This document shows positions 18,436 through 27,968 of a stretch of 64,000 nt of DNA, one piece after another. The notes beneath the pieces were generated by a model, which did not search any database, was not told where the DNA came from, and worked only from the letters and a program-made list of their open reading frames with translations. The DNA is from Mechercharimyces sp. CAU 1602. GTDB lineage: Bacteria > Bacillota > Bacilli > Thermoactinomycetales > JANTPT01. The DNA is taken from the NCBI RefSeq assembly GCF_024753565.1, contig NZ_JANTPT010000001.1, positions 1,259,969 through 1,323,968 on the forward strand. Reading direction: 5' to 3'. The first letter of the stretch is position 1. Each line of letters starts with the position of its first letter. The position numbers and the translations under genes were made by a program.

Positions 18436-19681
18436 ACAGATCCCTCCTATAAGATGATGGCACTTTGCCATTTGGTGAGACGATCGCCATTGCCATCGGT
18501 TGAGAAAGGAGGCTTTTTGCAAGAGAATGGATATCTTGTTCAGTCACAGCATCTACCTTTTCAATGATCTCATCTATAGATAGATGACTTCCTAATAAGA
18601 GTTCATTTTTACCTAGGCGTTGCATGCGATTGCCCGAGCTCTCCAGACCAAGTATCATGCTCCCTTTCAATTGCTCCCTCGTCTTATCCAGTTCTGATTG
18701 GTTCACACCACGGCGACGAATATCTTCTAATATGTGCCACACCACATCCAATACTTCATCTTCTTGCCCAGGGCGAGTACCTGCATAAATCGTAAACAAT
18801 CCACCATCTAGATAAGCAGAATGATGCGAAAAGACGGAGTAAGCCAGGCCTCGCTCCTCACGAATTTCTTGAAAAAGACGAGAGCTCATATTCCCACCTA
18901 ACAAATTACTAAACAGAATAGATGCGTAAATGCGGGAGTCACGGATAGACACCCCAGGTAAGCCAAATGCCATGTGAGCTTGTTCCGTCTCTTTTTTACG
19001 CACCTGTACCCCCGCTTCGTACGTAACAGTCACATCTGGCCCATGATCAACGCTAGGATACTCAACGGCAAAAAACTTTTCTATAATCTGTAGATAATCA
19101 GTTGGCAGGTGTCCTGCCACTGCAATCACCAAATTTTCTCCGTCGTATCTCTCGCTACGATAAGTCATCAATTCGGAACGCGTAAAAGAACGTACAGTCT
19201 CTTCCGTGCCTAAGATCGGCATTCCCAAAGGGTGAGAACCCATCACAGCTGTCGAGAGAAGATCATGCACGAGATCATCAGGAGTATCTTCTACCATGTA
19301 GATCTCTTCTAGCACTACCTTCTTCTCTTTTTCTATTTCTTCTTCTGAAAAAACAGAATGCAAATACATGTCCGACAGAATAGAAGCCGCTTTTCCAAAA
19401 TGTTGATCTAATACCTTAGCATAATAGCAAGTCATCTCTTTGGAGGTGAAGGCATTAAACATCCCACCAATTTCATCGAAAGCTTCAGCTATTTGACGAG
19501 CGGTTCGCTCCTCGGTACCCTTGAACATCATATGCTCGATAAAGTGCGAAATCCCGTTTTTATCTTTTGTTTCATGGCGCGAACCGGCCCCAACCCACAA
19601 TCCGAGCGATACGGATCGCACATGGGGAAGATGTTCCGCAATTACACGAACACCATTCGCCAAATGATGTTTTTCGATCAC
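18428..19681 (-). CDS. mlpA: M16 family zinc peptidase MlpA
   Basis: This is a pitrilysin/insulinase-family metallopeptidase resembling mitochondrial processing peptidase. The inverted zinc motif is HFIEH within GISHFIEHMMFKGT near residue 50, with the third ligand in the downstream EKKVVLEEIYM helix. A second, inactive M16 domain fills the C-terminal half, giving 417 residues, normal for the YmxG/MlpA group. I chose the GTG at 19681 (six bases after TGAGGAGG); an ATG 15 bases upstream overlaps that ribosome-binding site. It lies between ylxY and dut as expected. Confidence 0.92.
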   Translation of the reverse strand: MIEKHHLANGVRVIAEHLPHVRSVSLGLWVGAGSRHETKDKNGISHFIEHMMFKGTEERTARQIAEAFDEIGGMFNAFTSKEMTCYYAKVLDQHFGKAASILSDMYLHSVFSEEEIEKEKKVVLEEIYMVEDTPDDLVHDLLSTAVMGSHPLGMPILGTEETVRSFTRSELMTYRSERYDGENLVIAVAGHLPTDYLQIIEKFFAVEYPSVDHGPDVTVTYEAGVQVRKKETEQAHMAFGLPGVSIRDSRIYASILFSNLLGGNMSSRLFQEIREERGLAYSVFSHHSAYLDGGLFTIYAGTRPGQEDEVLDVVWHILEDIRRRGVNQSELDKTREQLKGSMILGLESSGNRMQRLGKNELLLGSHLSIDEIIEKVDAVTEQDIHSLAKSLLSQPMAMAIVSPNGKVPSSYRRDLFV

Positions 19682-19768
19682 AACAAACCTCCTCATTCAC
19701 CCAGAAAAACAAAAATCCCCCCGAAGGAAGTTAATCTCACTATATCAAAATGAGGGAAGAGGTACAAG

Positions 19769-20725
19769 CTATTTTACTCGTTCTGCTGAAAGAACATCGC
19801 TGACCGTATCCAGCCCAATGCCTTTATCTTCAATGGCTGTAATACCTTCAGCTAATGCCTCCACGGTCGGCCTGGTCGGGTGCATCAAAACAAGTGATCC
19901 GTTTTCTGCTTTGCCCATGCGAGCAACAACCTGCGCTGGGGTTGTATTTTTTCTCCAATCGATGGTATCCACCGTCCATAACACTGTAGCCAATTCTAAC
20001 TGATGGGCAACATCCACTACACGTTGATTGTAATCTCCCGCAGGTGGGGCAAACCACTTAGATGAAAGCCCGAGATGTTGAGAGATTAATTCCTCCGTCT
20101 TGGCAATCTCTTGCCTCACCTGTCCAGCGCTTATTCGACTCATCAGCGGATGAGAATAACCATGATTGCCCACCTCATGTCCCTCTGCTATCAATTTCTT
20201 CGCTTCGTTGGGGTTTTTGGCTAGCCAGGATCCATCCAGAAAAAAGGTTGCCTTCACCTCATGCTGACGCAGAATAGATAACATCTCGGGTAGATGCTCA
20301 GTTCCCCAAGCAACATTAATCATTAATGCCGCTAATGGCTTTGCTTCATTGCCCCGATAAATGGGATGAGCACCCCATTCATCTAAGGATTTTTTCGTTT
20401 TAATTTCCCGATATTGCCATGCGATCTTTTCGGTATCCGACAATTTCTTTGTTTCCTCTACCGTTCGTTCTACATCCACCTCGATCCCATTATAACCGGG
20501 GATCAACCCCCATACTCTATCCACACGTGCCTCGATAGGTTCCTCTCGCCTCTTCTCTTTTTCCTCCTCGATCCGTTTCTTCAATGGATCTAATAGAGGT
20601 GCTAGTGTAGCTTGCGATTCTTGTAGAGAAAAAGCATATTCCGTCATCGGTGTAGATTGAAGGAGCGCACCCGTGATCATGGCTACGAATATAACAACCC
20701 ATACTTTTCGAATCCGTGGCTCCAC
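19769..20725 (-). CDS. ylxY: Polysaccharide deacetylase-like protein YlxY
   Basis: This is a NodB-homology protein with an N-terminal membrane anchor or signal (residues 7-25, VWVVIFVAMITGALLQS) and a charged stretch before the catalytic domain (about residues 135-310). The zinc-binding histidines are present in GNHGYSHPLMS and the substrate-groove motif in WFAPPAGDYN. The usual TFDDG catalytic motif is replaced by MINVAWG, so the catalytic Asp is absent. YlxY is the normal neighbour of pnp and mlpA in Bacillus. Deacetylase activity is therefore doubtful. The start is GTG. Confidence 0.88.
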   Translation of the reverse strand: MEPRIRKVWVVIFVAMITGALLQSTPMTEYAFSLQESQATLAPLLDPLKKRIEEEKEKRREEPIEARVDRVWGLIPGYNGIEVDVERTVEETKKLSDTEKIAWQYREIKTKKSLDEWGAHPIYRGNEAKPLAALMINVAWGTEHLPEMLSILRQHEVKATFFLDGSWLAKNPNEAKKLIAEGHEVGNHGYSHPLMSRISAGQVRQEIAKTEELISQHLGLSSKWFAPPAGDYNQRVVDVAHQLELATVLWTVDTIDWRKNTTPAQVVARMGKAENGSLVLMHPTRPTVEALAEGITAIEDKGIGLDTVSDVLSAERVK

Positions 20726-20836
20726 CTACTTCCAGCTCCTCTACTAAAGATGCTACTACCATATGCAAAGAAACAAGCCTCTATGCACACGAAAAAAGAG
20801 ACAGATCGCTCTGACTCTTTTTGTTTCCTACTACTT

Positions 20837-22936
20837 TTATTTTGCAGCTGATTCAGCTTTTAATACTTCCTTACGCGAAAGATTGATCCGACCTTGCCCA
20901 TCGATCTCCGTCACTTTTACAGTGATCTTATCTCCGACAGAAACCACATCTTCCACTTTGTTCACCCGCTCCAGAGCAAGTTGTGAAACATGAACCAAGC
21001 CTTCTTTACCTGGGATCACTTCTACGAATGCCCCGTACTTCTCCACTCGCTTTACCGTACCCAGATAGATATCACCGACAACAACCTCACGCACTAATCC
21101 TTCGATAATCGATTTGGCCTCATCGTTTTTCTCTGGATCGCTAGAAGCAATAAAGATACGACCATCTTGCTCGATATCAATCTTTACACCTGTCTCATCA
21201 ATAATCTTATTGATGACGCGACCACTTGGTCCGATTACATCGCGAATCTTATCCGGATCTATACGCAAAGTTAAGATCTTAGGTGCATACTCGGATAATT
21301 GTTGTCGTGGTAATTGTAGCGCTTGTGCCATGTTGTCTAGCACTTCAAGACGTGCTTTACGCGCCTGTTCCAATGCTTCTGTTAAAATCTGACGGTCAAT
21401 TCCTTTGATCTTGATATCCATCTGTAAAGCCGTAATGCCCTCTGCTGTTCCTGCCACTTTAAAGTCCATATCGCCCAAGTGATCTTCCATTCCTTGAATA
21501 TCCGTCAGTACCTGGACTTTATCTCCTTCTTTGATCAGACCCATGGCAATTCCAGCTACGGGAGCCTTAATTGGCACACCTGCATCCATCAAAGCGAGGG
21601 TGGAAGCACAAATACTAGCTTGTGATGAGGAACCATTTGATTCTAGCACCTCTGATACCAGGCGCATCGTATAGGGAAACACTTCTTCTGAGGGTATCAC
21701 CGGGTCGAGCGCACGTTCACCCAACGCTCCATGCCCTACTTCGCGACGCCCAGGACCACGTACTGGACGTGCCTCCCCTACACTATACGGCGGAAAGTTA
21801 TAGTGATGCATAAAGCGCTTCGATTCCTCTAAATCGAGACCATCTAAAATCTGCACATCGCCTAAAGCACCTAGAGTACAGACACTAAGTACTTGAGTTT
21901 GTCCCCGCTTAAACAAGCCTGACCCATGTGTACGCGGCAAAATGTTAACTTGGCTCGACAAGGGCCGAATTTCTTCCGGACTACGACCATCTGGACGCTT
22001 TCCTTCATCAAGAATGAGACGACGTACCTCTTCTTTTACGATTTGATCCAATACGCCCTTCATCTCGGACTCATACTCATCTGCGGGATATGTTTCCACT
22101 AGTGAAGCAATCACTTCTTCACTAATAGTATCAATTGCTAATTGACGCTCTTGTTTATCTACTGTCTGCGTAGCAGTCGCCAAACGTTCTGTCGCCATGG
22201 AACGAATTTCGTCTTCTAACTTTTGATCGAATTCGTACAGCTTTGGCTCCATCTTCTCCTCACCGATTTCAGCTGCGACCCGCTCAATCAAGGAAATAAC
22301 ATCTTTAATCGCATCATGTCCCACCATGATCGCTTCTAACATATCTGCTTCTGAGGCACCAGTGGCTCCCGCTTCCACCATATTGATGGCATCTTTGGTT
22401 CCTGCCACCACCAGGTGAACGTCTGATTGTTCCTGCTGCTCCACAGTGGGATTCACAATCCACTCCCCATTCACGCGCCCTACAATCGCCCCTGCGATCG
22501 GTCCATCAAATGGAATGTTGGAAATAGATAATGCAACTGACGCACCAATCATCGCCGCCATTTCCGTAGAACAATCTTGATCTACTGACATGACTGTGGT
22601 CATCACTTGTACTTCATTCCGGTACCCTTCCGGAAAGAGCGGGCGGATAGGACGGTCGATCAGCCGGCTGGCTAATACCGCTTTATCACTTGGCTTACCT
22701 TCCCGTTTTATGAATCCCCCCGGTATTTTCCCAACAGCATAAAGACGTTCCTCATAGTTGACCGTCAAAGGAAAAAACGGGAGATCCTTTGGTTCCTTCG
22801 AACCTGTAACCGTCGCTAGCACGACCGAATCACCATAGTGAACCATGACCGCACCACTGGCTTGATTTGCGTATTTTCCTACTTCTAGTTTCAATTTTCG
22901 TCCGGCAAGCATCATTTCATAAACCATAGCTTCCAT
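20837..22936 (-). CDS. pnp: Polyribonucleotide nucleotidyltransferase
   Basis: PNPase is a phosphorolytic 3'-to-5' exoribonuclease and RNA-tailing enzyme. The 699-residue protein has two RNase PH domains; the first starts at [16 protein letters not shown] and the second at [23 protein letters not shown] domain ([16 protein letters not shown]) and a C-terminal S1 domain ([18 protein letters not shown]) follow. I chose the ATG at 22936 (MEAMVYEM), which matches the family start; an in-frame ATG 24 bases upstream overlaps GGAGG. It follows rpsO and its terminator, the conserved rpsO-pnp order. Confidence 0.97.
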   Translation of the reverse strand: MEAMVYEMMLAGRKLKLEVGKYANQASGAVMVHYGDSVVLATVTGSKEPKDLPFFPLTVNYEERLYAVGKIPGGFIKREGKPSDKAVLASRLIDRPIRPLFPEGYRNEVQVMTTVMSVDQDCSTEMAAMIGASVALSISNIPFDGPIAGAIVGRVNGEWIVNPTVEQQEQSDVHLVVAGTKDAINMVEAGATGASEADMLEAIMVGHDAIKDVISLIERVAAEIGEEKMEPKLYEFDQKLEDEIRSMATERLATATQTVDKQERQLAIDTISEEVIASLVETYPADEYESEMKGVLDQIVKEEVRRLILDEGKRPDGRSPEEIRPLSSQVNILPRTHGSGLFKRGQTQVLSVCTLGALGDVQILDGLDLEESKRFMHHYNFPPYSVGEARPVRGPGRREVGHGALGERALDPVIPSEEVFPYTMRLVSEVLESNGSSSQASICASTLALMDAGVPIKAPVAGIAMGLIKEGDKVQVLTDIQGMEDHLGDMDFKVAGTAEGITALQMDIKIKGIDRQILTEALEQARKARLEVLDNMAQALQLPRQQLSEYAPKILTLRIDPDKIRDVIGPSGRVINKIIDETGVKIDIEQDGRIFIASSDPEKNDEAKSIIEGLVREVVVGDIYLGTVKRVEKYGAFVEVIPGKEGLVHVSQLALERVNKVEDVVSVGDKITVKVTEIDGQGRINLSRKEVLKAESAAK

Positions 22937-23032
22937 AGAGTATTCATGTCCTCCTCTCAAACTTGTCCAATTTCACACTTCTTCATATCATCATTATTTC
23001 CTTCTCCGCTCCATTTTAGAGGAAGATTGAAA

Positions 23033-23055
23033 AAAGCGGGGATTCACCCCGCTTT
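23033..23055 (-). terminator. Hairpin terminator between rpsO and pnp
   Basis: AAAGCGGGG pairs perfectly with CCCCGCTTT around a five-base loop, with a run of T on the minus strand. It follows the rpsO stop by four bases, so pnp must be read through or have its own promoter. Confidence 0.8.
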
Positions 23056-23058
23056 CCA

Positions 23059-23328
23059 CTATCGACGTAAGCCCAGCTTCGAGATCAACGTACGATAACG
23101 TGTAATATCTTTCTTTTTCAGGTAATTCAAAAGGTTACGGCGTTGCCCAACCATTTTGAGCAATCCACGACGAGAGTGATGATCTTTCTTATGCTCACGC
23201 AAGTGCTCGTTTAATTCTGTAATGCGATGAGTTAAAATCGCAATTTGCACTTCAGGCGAACCTGTATCATTCTCATGAGTTTTGTATTCTTCCATAATTT
23301 CCTTTTTCTTCTCGAGGGACAATGTCAT
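23059..23328 (-). CDS. rpsO: 30S ribosomal protein S15
   Basis: S15 binds the central domain of 16S rRNA early in 30S assembly. The 89-residue protein starts [21 protein letters not shown] and carries the signature [21 protein letters not shown] in its second half (residues about 41-61). The ATG at 23328 gives the standard length; an in-frame ATG 36 bases upstream adds residues not found in S15. It is followed by a terminator and then pnp. Confidence 0.98.
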   Translation of the reverse strand: MTLSLEKKKEIMEEYKTHENDTGSPEVQIAILTHRITELNEHLREHKKDHHSRRGLLKMVGQRRNLLNYLKKKDITRYRTLISKLGLRR

Positions 23329-23523
23329 CCCTTCCACCTCCCAATAATTCGAAAAACCCCCCATAGCCCAGTCGATCGCCGAGGCATATCGATCCTCCGC
23401 GCCAGGGTTGTTTCCTTCGTGTGCGAATGCAATATCATCGCACTAATATACAGTATATCTTGTTCGTATTCTCCATTGCAAGGATGGAACGTATTTTTTT
23501 AAAGGGAAATCACTTTTTCAAGT

Positions 23524-24834
23524 TTAGCTCACCTGCTTCTTCCCCTTGGATATCGCTGTTACGACAGTATCACCACGCTTTTCCCATGCTTGAAACATGA
23601 CTGCATACAACATCATTCCTCCTAACGAAATCAATGCTAAAACCACAAAGCTTTCCCGATCGCCGATCCATGCCGATAATGGAATAATGAAGGGAGCGAT
23701 GGTACGACCCAAAGTAAAGCGCAAACTAGCAGCAGCAAAGTATTGTCCTCGCATATGCTCAGGTGCCAACTTGGATATAAAACTTTCTTGTAAGCCTGCT
23801 ATAATAATTTCTCCTATAGTAAAAACCATAATCGCCACAATCAATACCCATATATTCATAGAAAGAGCAAACAATAACATGGACACCCCATAAGCAAAGG
23901 CAGACGACATAAATACATTCCGCTCTCGCAGTCCCGTCACTCGTTTCGTCACGGTAACAGTAAACAACGCAATCAATAATCCATTTTCCGCCAAAATCAA
24001 ACTAAATATCTGTTCTGAACCGAGTGAGAGTGTCCACGATCCGATAGCCAAAAGAGTCTGTGTGCCTGCATTATCTGTTACTGCAATCGCAATCAATAGA
24101 TCCAGCTGGATGAAAATTTGCGCGATCAATACCCCTGCCAAAATGAACAACAAGAATACGCGATCGTGAAAGATAATGCGATAGTCTTTTAATTGTGCCC
24201 CTATCGCTTCATACCAACGCAAAGCTTTTATCGGCTCTTCCTCATTTGACTGTACACGTCGCGGTACCGTTTCCTTGATCAAGAAAATAACAAGCAACGC
24301 AAGTAGCACACTTGCTCCTATCGATCCCAAAAGAAGCTCAAATCGATATTGAAAGAACAAAACACTGCCCAACAGAGGTCCGATAACCACGGACAGATTT
24401 AAGGCTGTATAAAAAACAGCAAATACACTACTACGATCCTTTTCCGCCACGACATCTGCCACCATCGCATGGCTAGCAGGCCAATAAAAAGAGTGGGCGA
24501 CACCTAAGAGCGTAAAGCTGACAAAGGATAGCAGCGGTGAGTGTAACCACGGTGAACTAGCGAAAGCAAAAAGAGAAAAGCCAACTACTTCAGTCACCGC
24601 AGCGATCACCATCATCCGTTTGCGACCGAAACGATCGGCACAATATCCCCCTATAAGATTGGCAAATACCCCAAGCACCTGTGCCAATACTAACAAGATA
24701 CCTGCAACAGCTTTACCAAATTCCTCTGCGAAATAAATAGCAATAAACGGAAAAAACATCCAGAATAATAGATTAAGTAATGCCTCTCCATAAAGACGTA
24801 CTTTCAAATTCCGATCCCAGTCCCGTAATCTCAT
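23524..24834 (-). CDS. MFS transporter
   Basis: This is a 436-residue membrane protein with about twelve hydrophobic segments and the MFS loop motif GGYCADRFGRKRMM between helices 2 and 3 (about residues 61-74). That motif and the length place it among drug/multidrug:H+ antiporter-like transporters, but the substrate cannot be told. The ATG at 24834 is five bases after GGGGAG. It stands alone between rpsO and an sdpI-like gene, in a stretch inserted between rpsO and ribF relative to Bacillus. Confidence 0.88.
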   Translation of the reverse strand: MRLRDWDRNLKVRLYGEALLNLLFWMFFPFIAIYFAEEFGKAVAGILLVLAQVLGVFANLIGGYCADRFGRKRMMVIAAVTEVVGFSLFAFASSPWLHSPLLSFVSFTLLGVAHSFYWPASHAMVADVVAEKDRSSVFAVFYTALNLSVVIGPLLGSVLFFQYRFELLLGSIGASVLLALLVIFLIKETVPRRVQSNEEEPIKALRWYEAIGAQLKDYRIIFHDRVFLLFILAGVLIAQIFIQLDLLIAIAVTDNAGTQTLLAIGSWTLSLGSEQIFSLILAENGLLIALFTVTVTKRVTGLRERNVFMSSAFAYGVSMLLFALSMNIWVLIVAIMVFTIGEIIIAGLQESFISKLAPEHMRGQYFAAASLRFTLGRTIAPFIIPLSAWIGDRESFVVLALISLGGMMLYAVMFQAWEKRGDTVVTAISKGKKQVS

Positions 24835-24861
24835 CGCTACTCCCCCTCTCCCATACCATAC

Positions 24862-24897
24862 AAAAAACACGCACAAGTCTCCCTGCGCGTGTTTTTT
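24862..24897 (-). terminator. Hairpin terminator upstream of MFS gene
   Basis: AAAAAACACGC pairs with GCGTGTTTTTT (11-base perfect stem), with T tracts on both strands. On the minus strand it would end transcription from the sdpR-sdpI pair. A second hairpin (TCCCCACCT with AGGTGGGGA, 25044-25076) follows the sdpI stop without a T run. Confidence 0.7.
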
Positions 24898-25083
24898 AAC
24901 ACACGTTATTCTCCAATCAAGCGAATCCTTTTTCGTTTATTATTCCTATTATATGTATTATATATCATAGAGGCAAGTTTTTCAAGTAATCTTCCAAAAA
25001 TATCGTTCATCTTTGCTATAGATCATGCTTCTCTACACAACCCTCCCCACCTTCGTCATGCTTAGGAGGTGGGGAATCTACTA

Positions 25084-25743
25084 TCATTCTTTCTCTTCCG
25101 CTACGCCATTCTCTCTACTTCGGTAGTCAATATACGAGTAGATGACAAGATACAGAGTGCCACATAACAATACGCCTATTGAGATCAGCAAATCATAGGT
25201 AGTAGGTAAAAAAGCAGTGATTACAAAGACAAAGGAAATCGCCACAAAGAGATATCCACCCAGGCGATGAGTCCTACGCCATGTCTCTTCTGATTCCAAT
25301 GTCCAGGGAGTGCGAATGCCAAACGTATAATTGGGTTGGATTTTCCCCATATAATTCCCACTCACAAAGAGTATGACAGCTGTGGCCATCTGTACCAACA
25401 AGGGCACCTTAATCTCAAAGCCCCAGGCGGACAAAGCGGGAATCAATGCGATGAAAGAAATAAATCCGATGATTACTACAGAAAAAATCGAGTATGGACC
25501 TGTGTGTTGCTGATACGATGTTTTACGCGGATCCAACCGTGGAATCCACTGTAACAGCAGGAGCAATACGAACGGCAGCACCCCTAAAATAAACAATTCA
25601 TACTTCGACCCCATATCATCCACTTCTCCATCTATGCCGTAGTGCATGGGTACCTGGTCGGGAAGAAATGGTATAGAAAGGATTAACGTTATCAGTGTCG
25701 CCATACTCATCATCAATGAAATACGGAAAGCAGTCTTATTCAC
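25084..25743 (-). CDS. sdpI: SdpI-family immunity/membrane protein
   Basis: This is a 219-residue membrane protein of the SdpI family, which in B. subtilis protects against the SDP cannibalism toxin and sequesters SdpR. The first segment is a DUF1648 region (PFLPDQVPMHYGIDGEVDD), followed by further hydrophobic helices and the SdpI core YTFGIRTPWTLESEETWRRTHR. About six membrane segments are visible. It is 67 bases after an sdpR homolog, matching the sdpRI operon. No SdpA, SdpB or SdpC gene is in the window, so it may give immunity to toxin made by others or act in another stress. Confidence 0.88.
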   Translation of the reverse strand: MNKTAFRISLMMSMATLITLILSIPFLPDQVPMHYGIDGEVDDMGSKYELFILGVLPFVLLLLLQWIPRLDPRKTSYQQHTGPYSIFSVVIIGFISFIALIPALSAWGFEIKVPLLVQMATAVILFVSGNYMGKIQPNYTFGIRTPWTLESEETWRRTHRLGGYLFVAISFVFVITAFLPTTYDLLISIGVLLCGTLYLVIYSYIDYRSRENGVAEEKE

Positions 25744-25810
25744 GCTAGATCTCCCCCTTTTTAACTAACAGCGAATGAAGCACGGACAGCAATCTTATTC
25801 ATGAAGCACT

Positions 25811-26065
25811 TTATCCCTTCTTAGCCAGTAGCCACTTAATCACATCCTCTAATACAGATGTATTTAGCGAATAAAGAACGTACTGTCCTCTCTTATGTGC
25901 CAAAACAAGATCAGCTTGCTTCAAAATATTGAGGTGATTGCTAATCGAGGGCTTTGACATTGAGAAGTGACTGGCGATCTCTCCTGCCGTAAGGTTTTTC
26001 TCCTCTAACAAATCCAAAATCTTACGCCGTGTCGGGTCAGCCAGCGCTTTAAACACGTTATTCAT
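25811..26065 (-). CDS. sdpR: ArsR-family repressor SdpR-like
   Basis: This is an 84-residue winged-helix repressor of the ArsR family and a close relative of SdpR by its N-terminus MNNVFKALADPTRRKILDLL. The recognition helix is in MSKPSISNHLNILKQADLV, and the wing is HKRGQYVLYSLN. There is no CxC metal site, as in SdpR. It precedes sdpI. A sigma-A promoter with an inverted repeat after it lies just upstream, consistent with autoregulation relieved when SdpI binds the repressor at the membrane; that mechanism is taken from B. subtilis. Confidence 0.88.
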   Translation of the reverse strand: MNNVFKALADPTRRKILDLLEEKNLTAGEIASHFSMSKPSISNHLNILKQADLVLAHKRGQYVLYSLNTSVLEDVIKWLLAKKG

Positions 26066-26089
26066 TGCTTTTAAATCACCTCATTTCGT

Positions 26090-26111
26090 TAATTAAATAA
26101 ATATCTAATTA
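26090..26111 (-). promoter_or_regulatory. Candidate SdpR operator
   Basis: TAATTA, ten bases, TAATTA in an AT-rich stretch lies just after the predicted -10 of sdpR, where a repressor would block transcription. It resembles the AT-rich inverted repeats bound by ArsR-type repressors; assignment is by position. Confidence 0.4.
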
Positions 26112-26116
26112 TCAAT

Positions 26117-26145
26117 ATTATATGTACTTCCCTCACATTTAGCAA
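26117..26145 (-). promoter_or_regulatory. Sigma-A promoter of sdpR-sdpI
   Basis: On the minus strand TTGCTA is followed after 17 bases by TATAAT, a near-consensus vegetative promoter about 52 bases before the sdpR start codon. Confidence 0.65.
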
Positions 26146-26229
26146 GCGCACTTCAGAAATAAATTGAATTCTCCATCCTACTCATATAGCATATTAGATA
26201 TCACAACACACAAAGGAGCGGCTCTAACC

Positions 26230-26949
26230 ATGCGAACAATCGGAATTATCGGCGGAATGAGTTGGGAATCCACCGCTACCTACTATCGTCTTCTCAATGA
26301 AGGGGTACGTAAACGACTGGGCGGTCTTCATTCTGCCAAAATCCTTCTACATTCATGTGACTTCGCTGAAATAGAAGCGTGGCAACGGGCTGGCTCATGG
26401 GAAGAAGCAGGAACTGCGCTTGCATCTACGGCTAAAACGTTAGAACGAGCTGGGGCGGACTTCATTCTTCTTGCGACAAATACCATGCACCTAGTGGCGG
26501 ACACCATCCAATCCAATGTACATATTCCCTTTCTCCATATCGTTGATGCTATTGGAGAACACTTGCAGCAACAAGGAATACAAAAAGCTCTTCTGCTCGC
26601 TACTCGTTTTAGCATGAGGCATCCTTTTTATCGAGAAAGGCTACAACAACGTTACGGAATCAGTCTCCTTACGCCCACCGCAGTGGAACAAGAGCTGATT
26701 CATCGCATCATCTATGACGAGTTATGTGTTGGTAATATCCGTTCTAGCTCTCGTCAGAAATATCATGAGGTTATTCGTAATTACAAAGATCAGGTGGAGA
26801 GCATCATCTTAGGTTGTACTGAGATCGGGTTATTATTGTCCCAAAGTAAAGTGATGGGGCTACCTACCATTGACTCAACACGTATTCATGTCGATACTGC
26901 ACTTAGGTGGGCAATGAACGAGAGCTGGACGACCGTAAACCGATGGTGA
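26230..26949 (+). CDS. Aspartate/glutamate racemase family protein
   Basis: This is a 239-residue amino-acid racemase of the Asp/Glu racemase superfamily. It opens RTIGIIGGMSWESTATYY, typical of aspartate racemases. The first catalytic position reads LLATNTMH, with Thr where many members have Cys; the second is intact as LGCTEIGLL. A Thr/Cys pair is, as I recall, also found in E. coli YgeA, a broad amino-acid racemase. I chose the ATG at 26230, after AAAGGAG; upstream in-frame codons look non-coding. It is on the plus strand in the inserted stretch. The substrate is unknown; a D-amino-acid role in wall or spore germination is possible. Confidence 0.87.
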   Translation: MRTIGIIGGMSWESTATYYRLLNEGVRKRLGGLHSAKILLHSCDFAEIEAWQRAGSWEEAGTALASTAKTLERAGADFILLATNTMHLVADTIQSNVHIPFLHIVDAIGEHLQQQGIQKALLLATRFSMRHPFYRERLQQRYGISLLTPTAVEQELIHRIIYDELCVGNIRSSSRQKYHEVIRNYKDQVESIILGCTEIGLLLSQSKVMGLPTIDSTRIHVDTALRWAMNESWTTVNRW

Positions 26950-26967
26950 GAATAAAAGAGAAGAGTA

Positions 26968-27030
26968 AAAAATAAAACATCCGCCATCGTTCTTCCCACA
27001 CAAAGAAACGATGACGGATGTTTTATTTTT
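26968..27030. terminator. Bidirectional terminator between racemase and ribF
   Basis: AAAATAAAACATCCG pairs with CGGATGTTTTATTTT, with an inner ATCGTT/AACGAT pair, and has T tracts on both strands. The racemase (plus) ends 18 bases to the left and ribF (minus) ends inside the right arm, so one hairpin serves both. Confidence 0.88.
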
Positions 27031-27958
27031 CACGGAGCCACGCCCGTGCCTGTCGTTCATCTGTTTGCAGTTGTGAAACCAAATGATCAACAGACGGAAA
27101 TCGTTTCTCCTCCCGCAGAAAGTGAAGAACATGAACTTCTAATGTTTCACCGTATAAATCACCTTCAAAATCAAATAAGTGAACTTCGAGGGTTTGCTTT
27201 GGGATAACATCTTTAAAGGTAGGACGCATGCCAATATTCATCATTCCCTGGACTTTTTCCCCTTTATGCATCACTTCCACAACGTATACACCTAAGCGTG
27301 GCACCCAATATGTGTCTGTCAGTGAAAGATTGGCGGTCGGAAAACCGATCGTGCGTCCCCGTTGATCTCCTGACACAACTGTGCCAGTAAATGAATAAGA
27401 ACGACCTAAGATCGCTTCAGCAACTGCCATATCTCCTTCTGCCAATGCTTGACGCAAACGCGTACTACTAAGAGTAATGCCCCCCGATTGAATCGGCTGT
27501 TGCACACGTGTGACGAAATGATGTTCTCCTAGGTGAATGAGATCAGCTGCCTTACCTGCCGCATGACGACCAAATGTAAAATTAAAACCAACGGATACTC
27601 CCCGCACTTGAAGGGGGATCAGTATCTCTTTTACAAAACCTTCACGTGACAAGTTGGCCAAAGATAGATCAAATGTCATGACATAGACGCGATCTACACC
27701 CAACTGTTCAAGTTGTTTCAACTTCTCGTCAAGCGGTGTTAATCGCCCTTGATGCTTTTCTCTCCCCAGCACTTCACGTGGATGTGGGTCAAACGTCATA
27801 ACAGCAGACTGCACTCCAAGCTCAGCTGCCAATCGTTGACCCTCCCTTACCACGGCTTGATGCCCTTTGTGAACCCCGTCAAAAAAACCAATCGCTAGCG
27901 CGACGGGAGGGATCGTCTCAACCAATGTGAGTGGATATGAGAGTCGAATCGTTTCCAT
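27023..27958 (-). CDS. ribF: Bifunctional riboflavin kinase/FAD synthetase
   Basis: RibF phosphorylates riboflavin to FMN and adenylates it to FAD. The N-terminal nucleotidyltransferase domain has GFFDGVHKGHQ (about residues 22-32) and the C-terminal kinase domain has GDQRGRTIGFPTANL and MNIGMRPTF. The 311-residue length is normal. The ATG at 27958 follows AAGGTG by six bases and matches the family start METIRL; the truB gene ends ten bases before it. Its stop codon lies inside the shared terminator. It closes the long rimP-to-ribF operon. Confidence 0.95.
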   Translation of the reverse strand: METIRLSYPLTLVETIPPVALAIGFFDGVHKGHQAVVREGQRLAAELGVQSAVMTFDPHPREVLGREKHQGRLTPLDEKLKQLEQLGVDRVYVMTFDLSLANLSREGFVKEILIPLQVRGVSVGFNFTFGRHAAGKAADLIHLGEHHFVTRVQQPIQSGGITLSSTRLRQALAEGDMAVAEAILGRSYSFTGTVVSGDQRGRTIGFPTANLSLTDTYWVPRLGVYVVEVMHKGEKVQGMMNIGMRPTFKDVIPKQTLEVHLFDFEGDLYGETLEVHVLHFLREEKRFPSVDHLVSQLQTDERQARAWLREK

Positions 27959-27968
27959 CGCTTTCACC

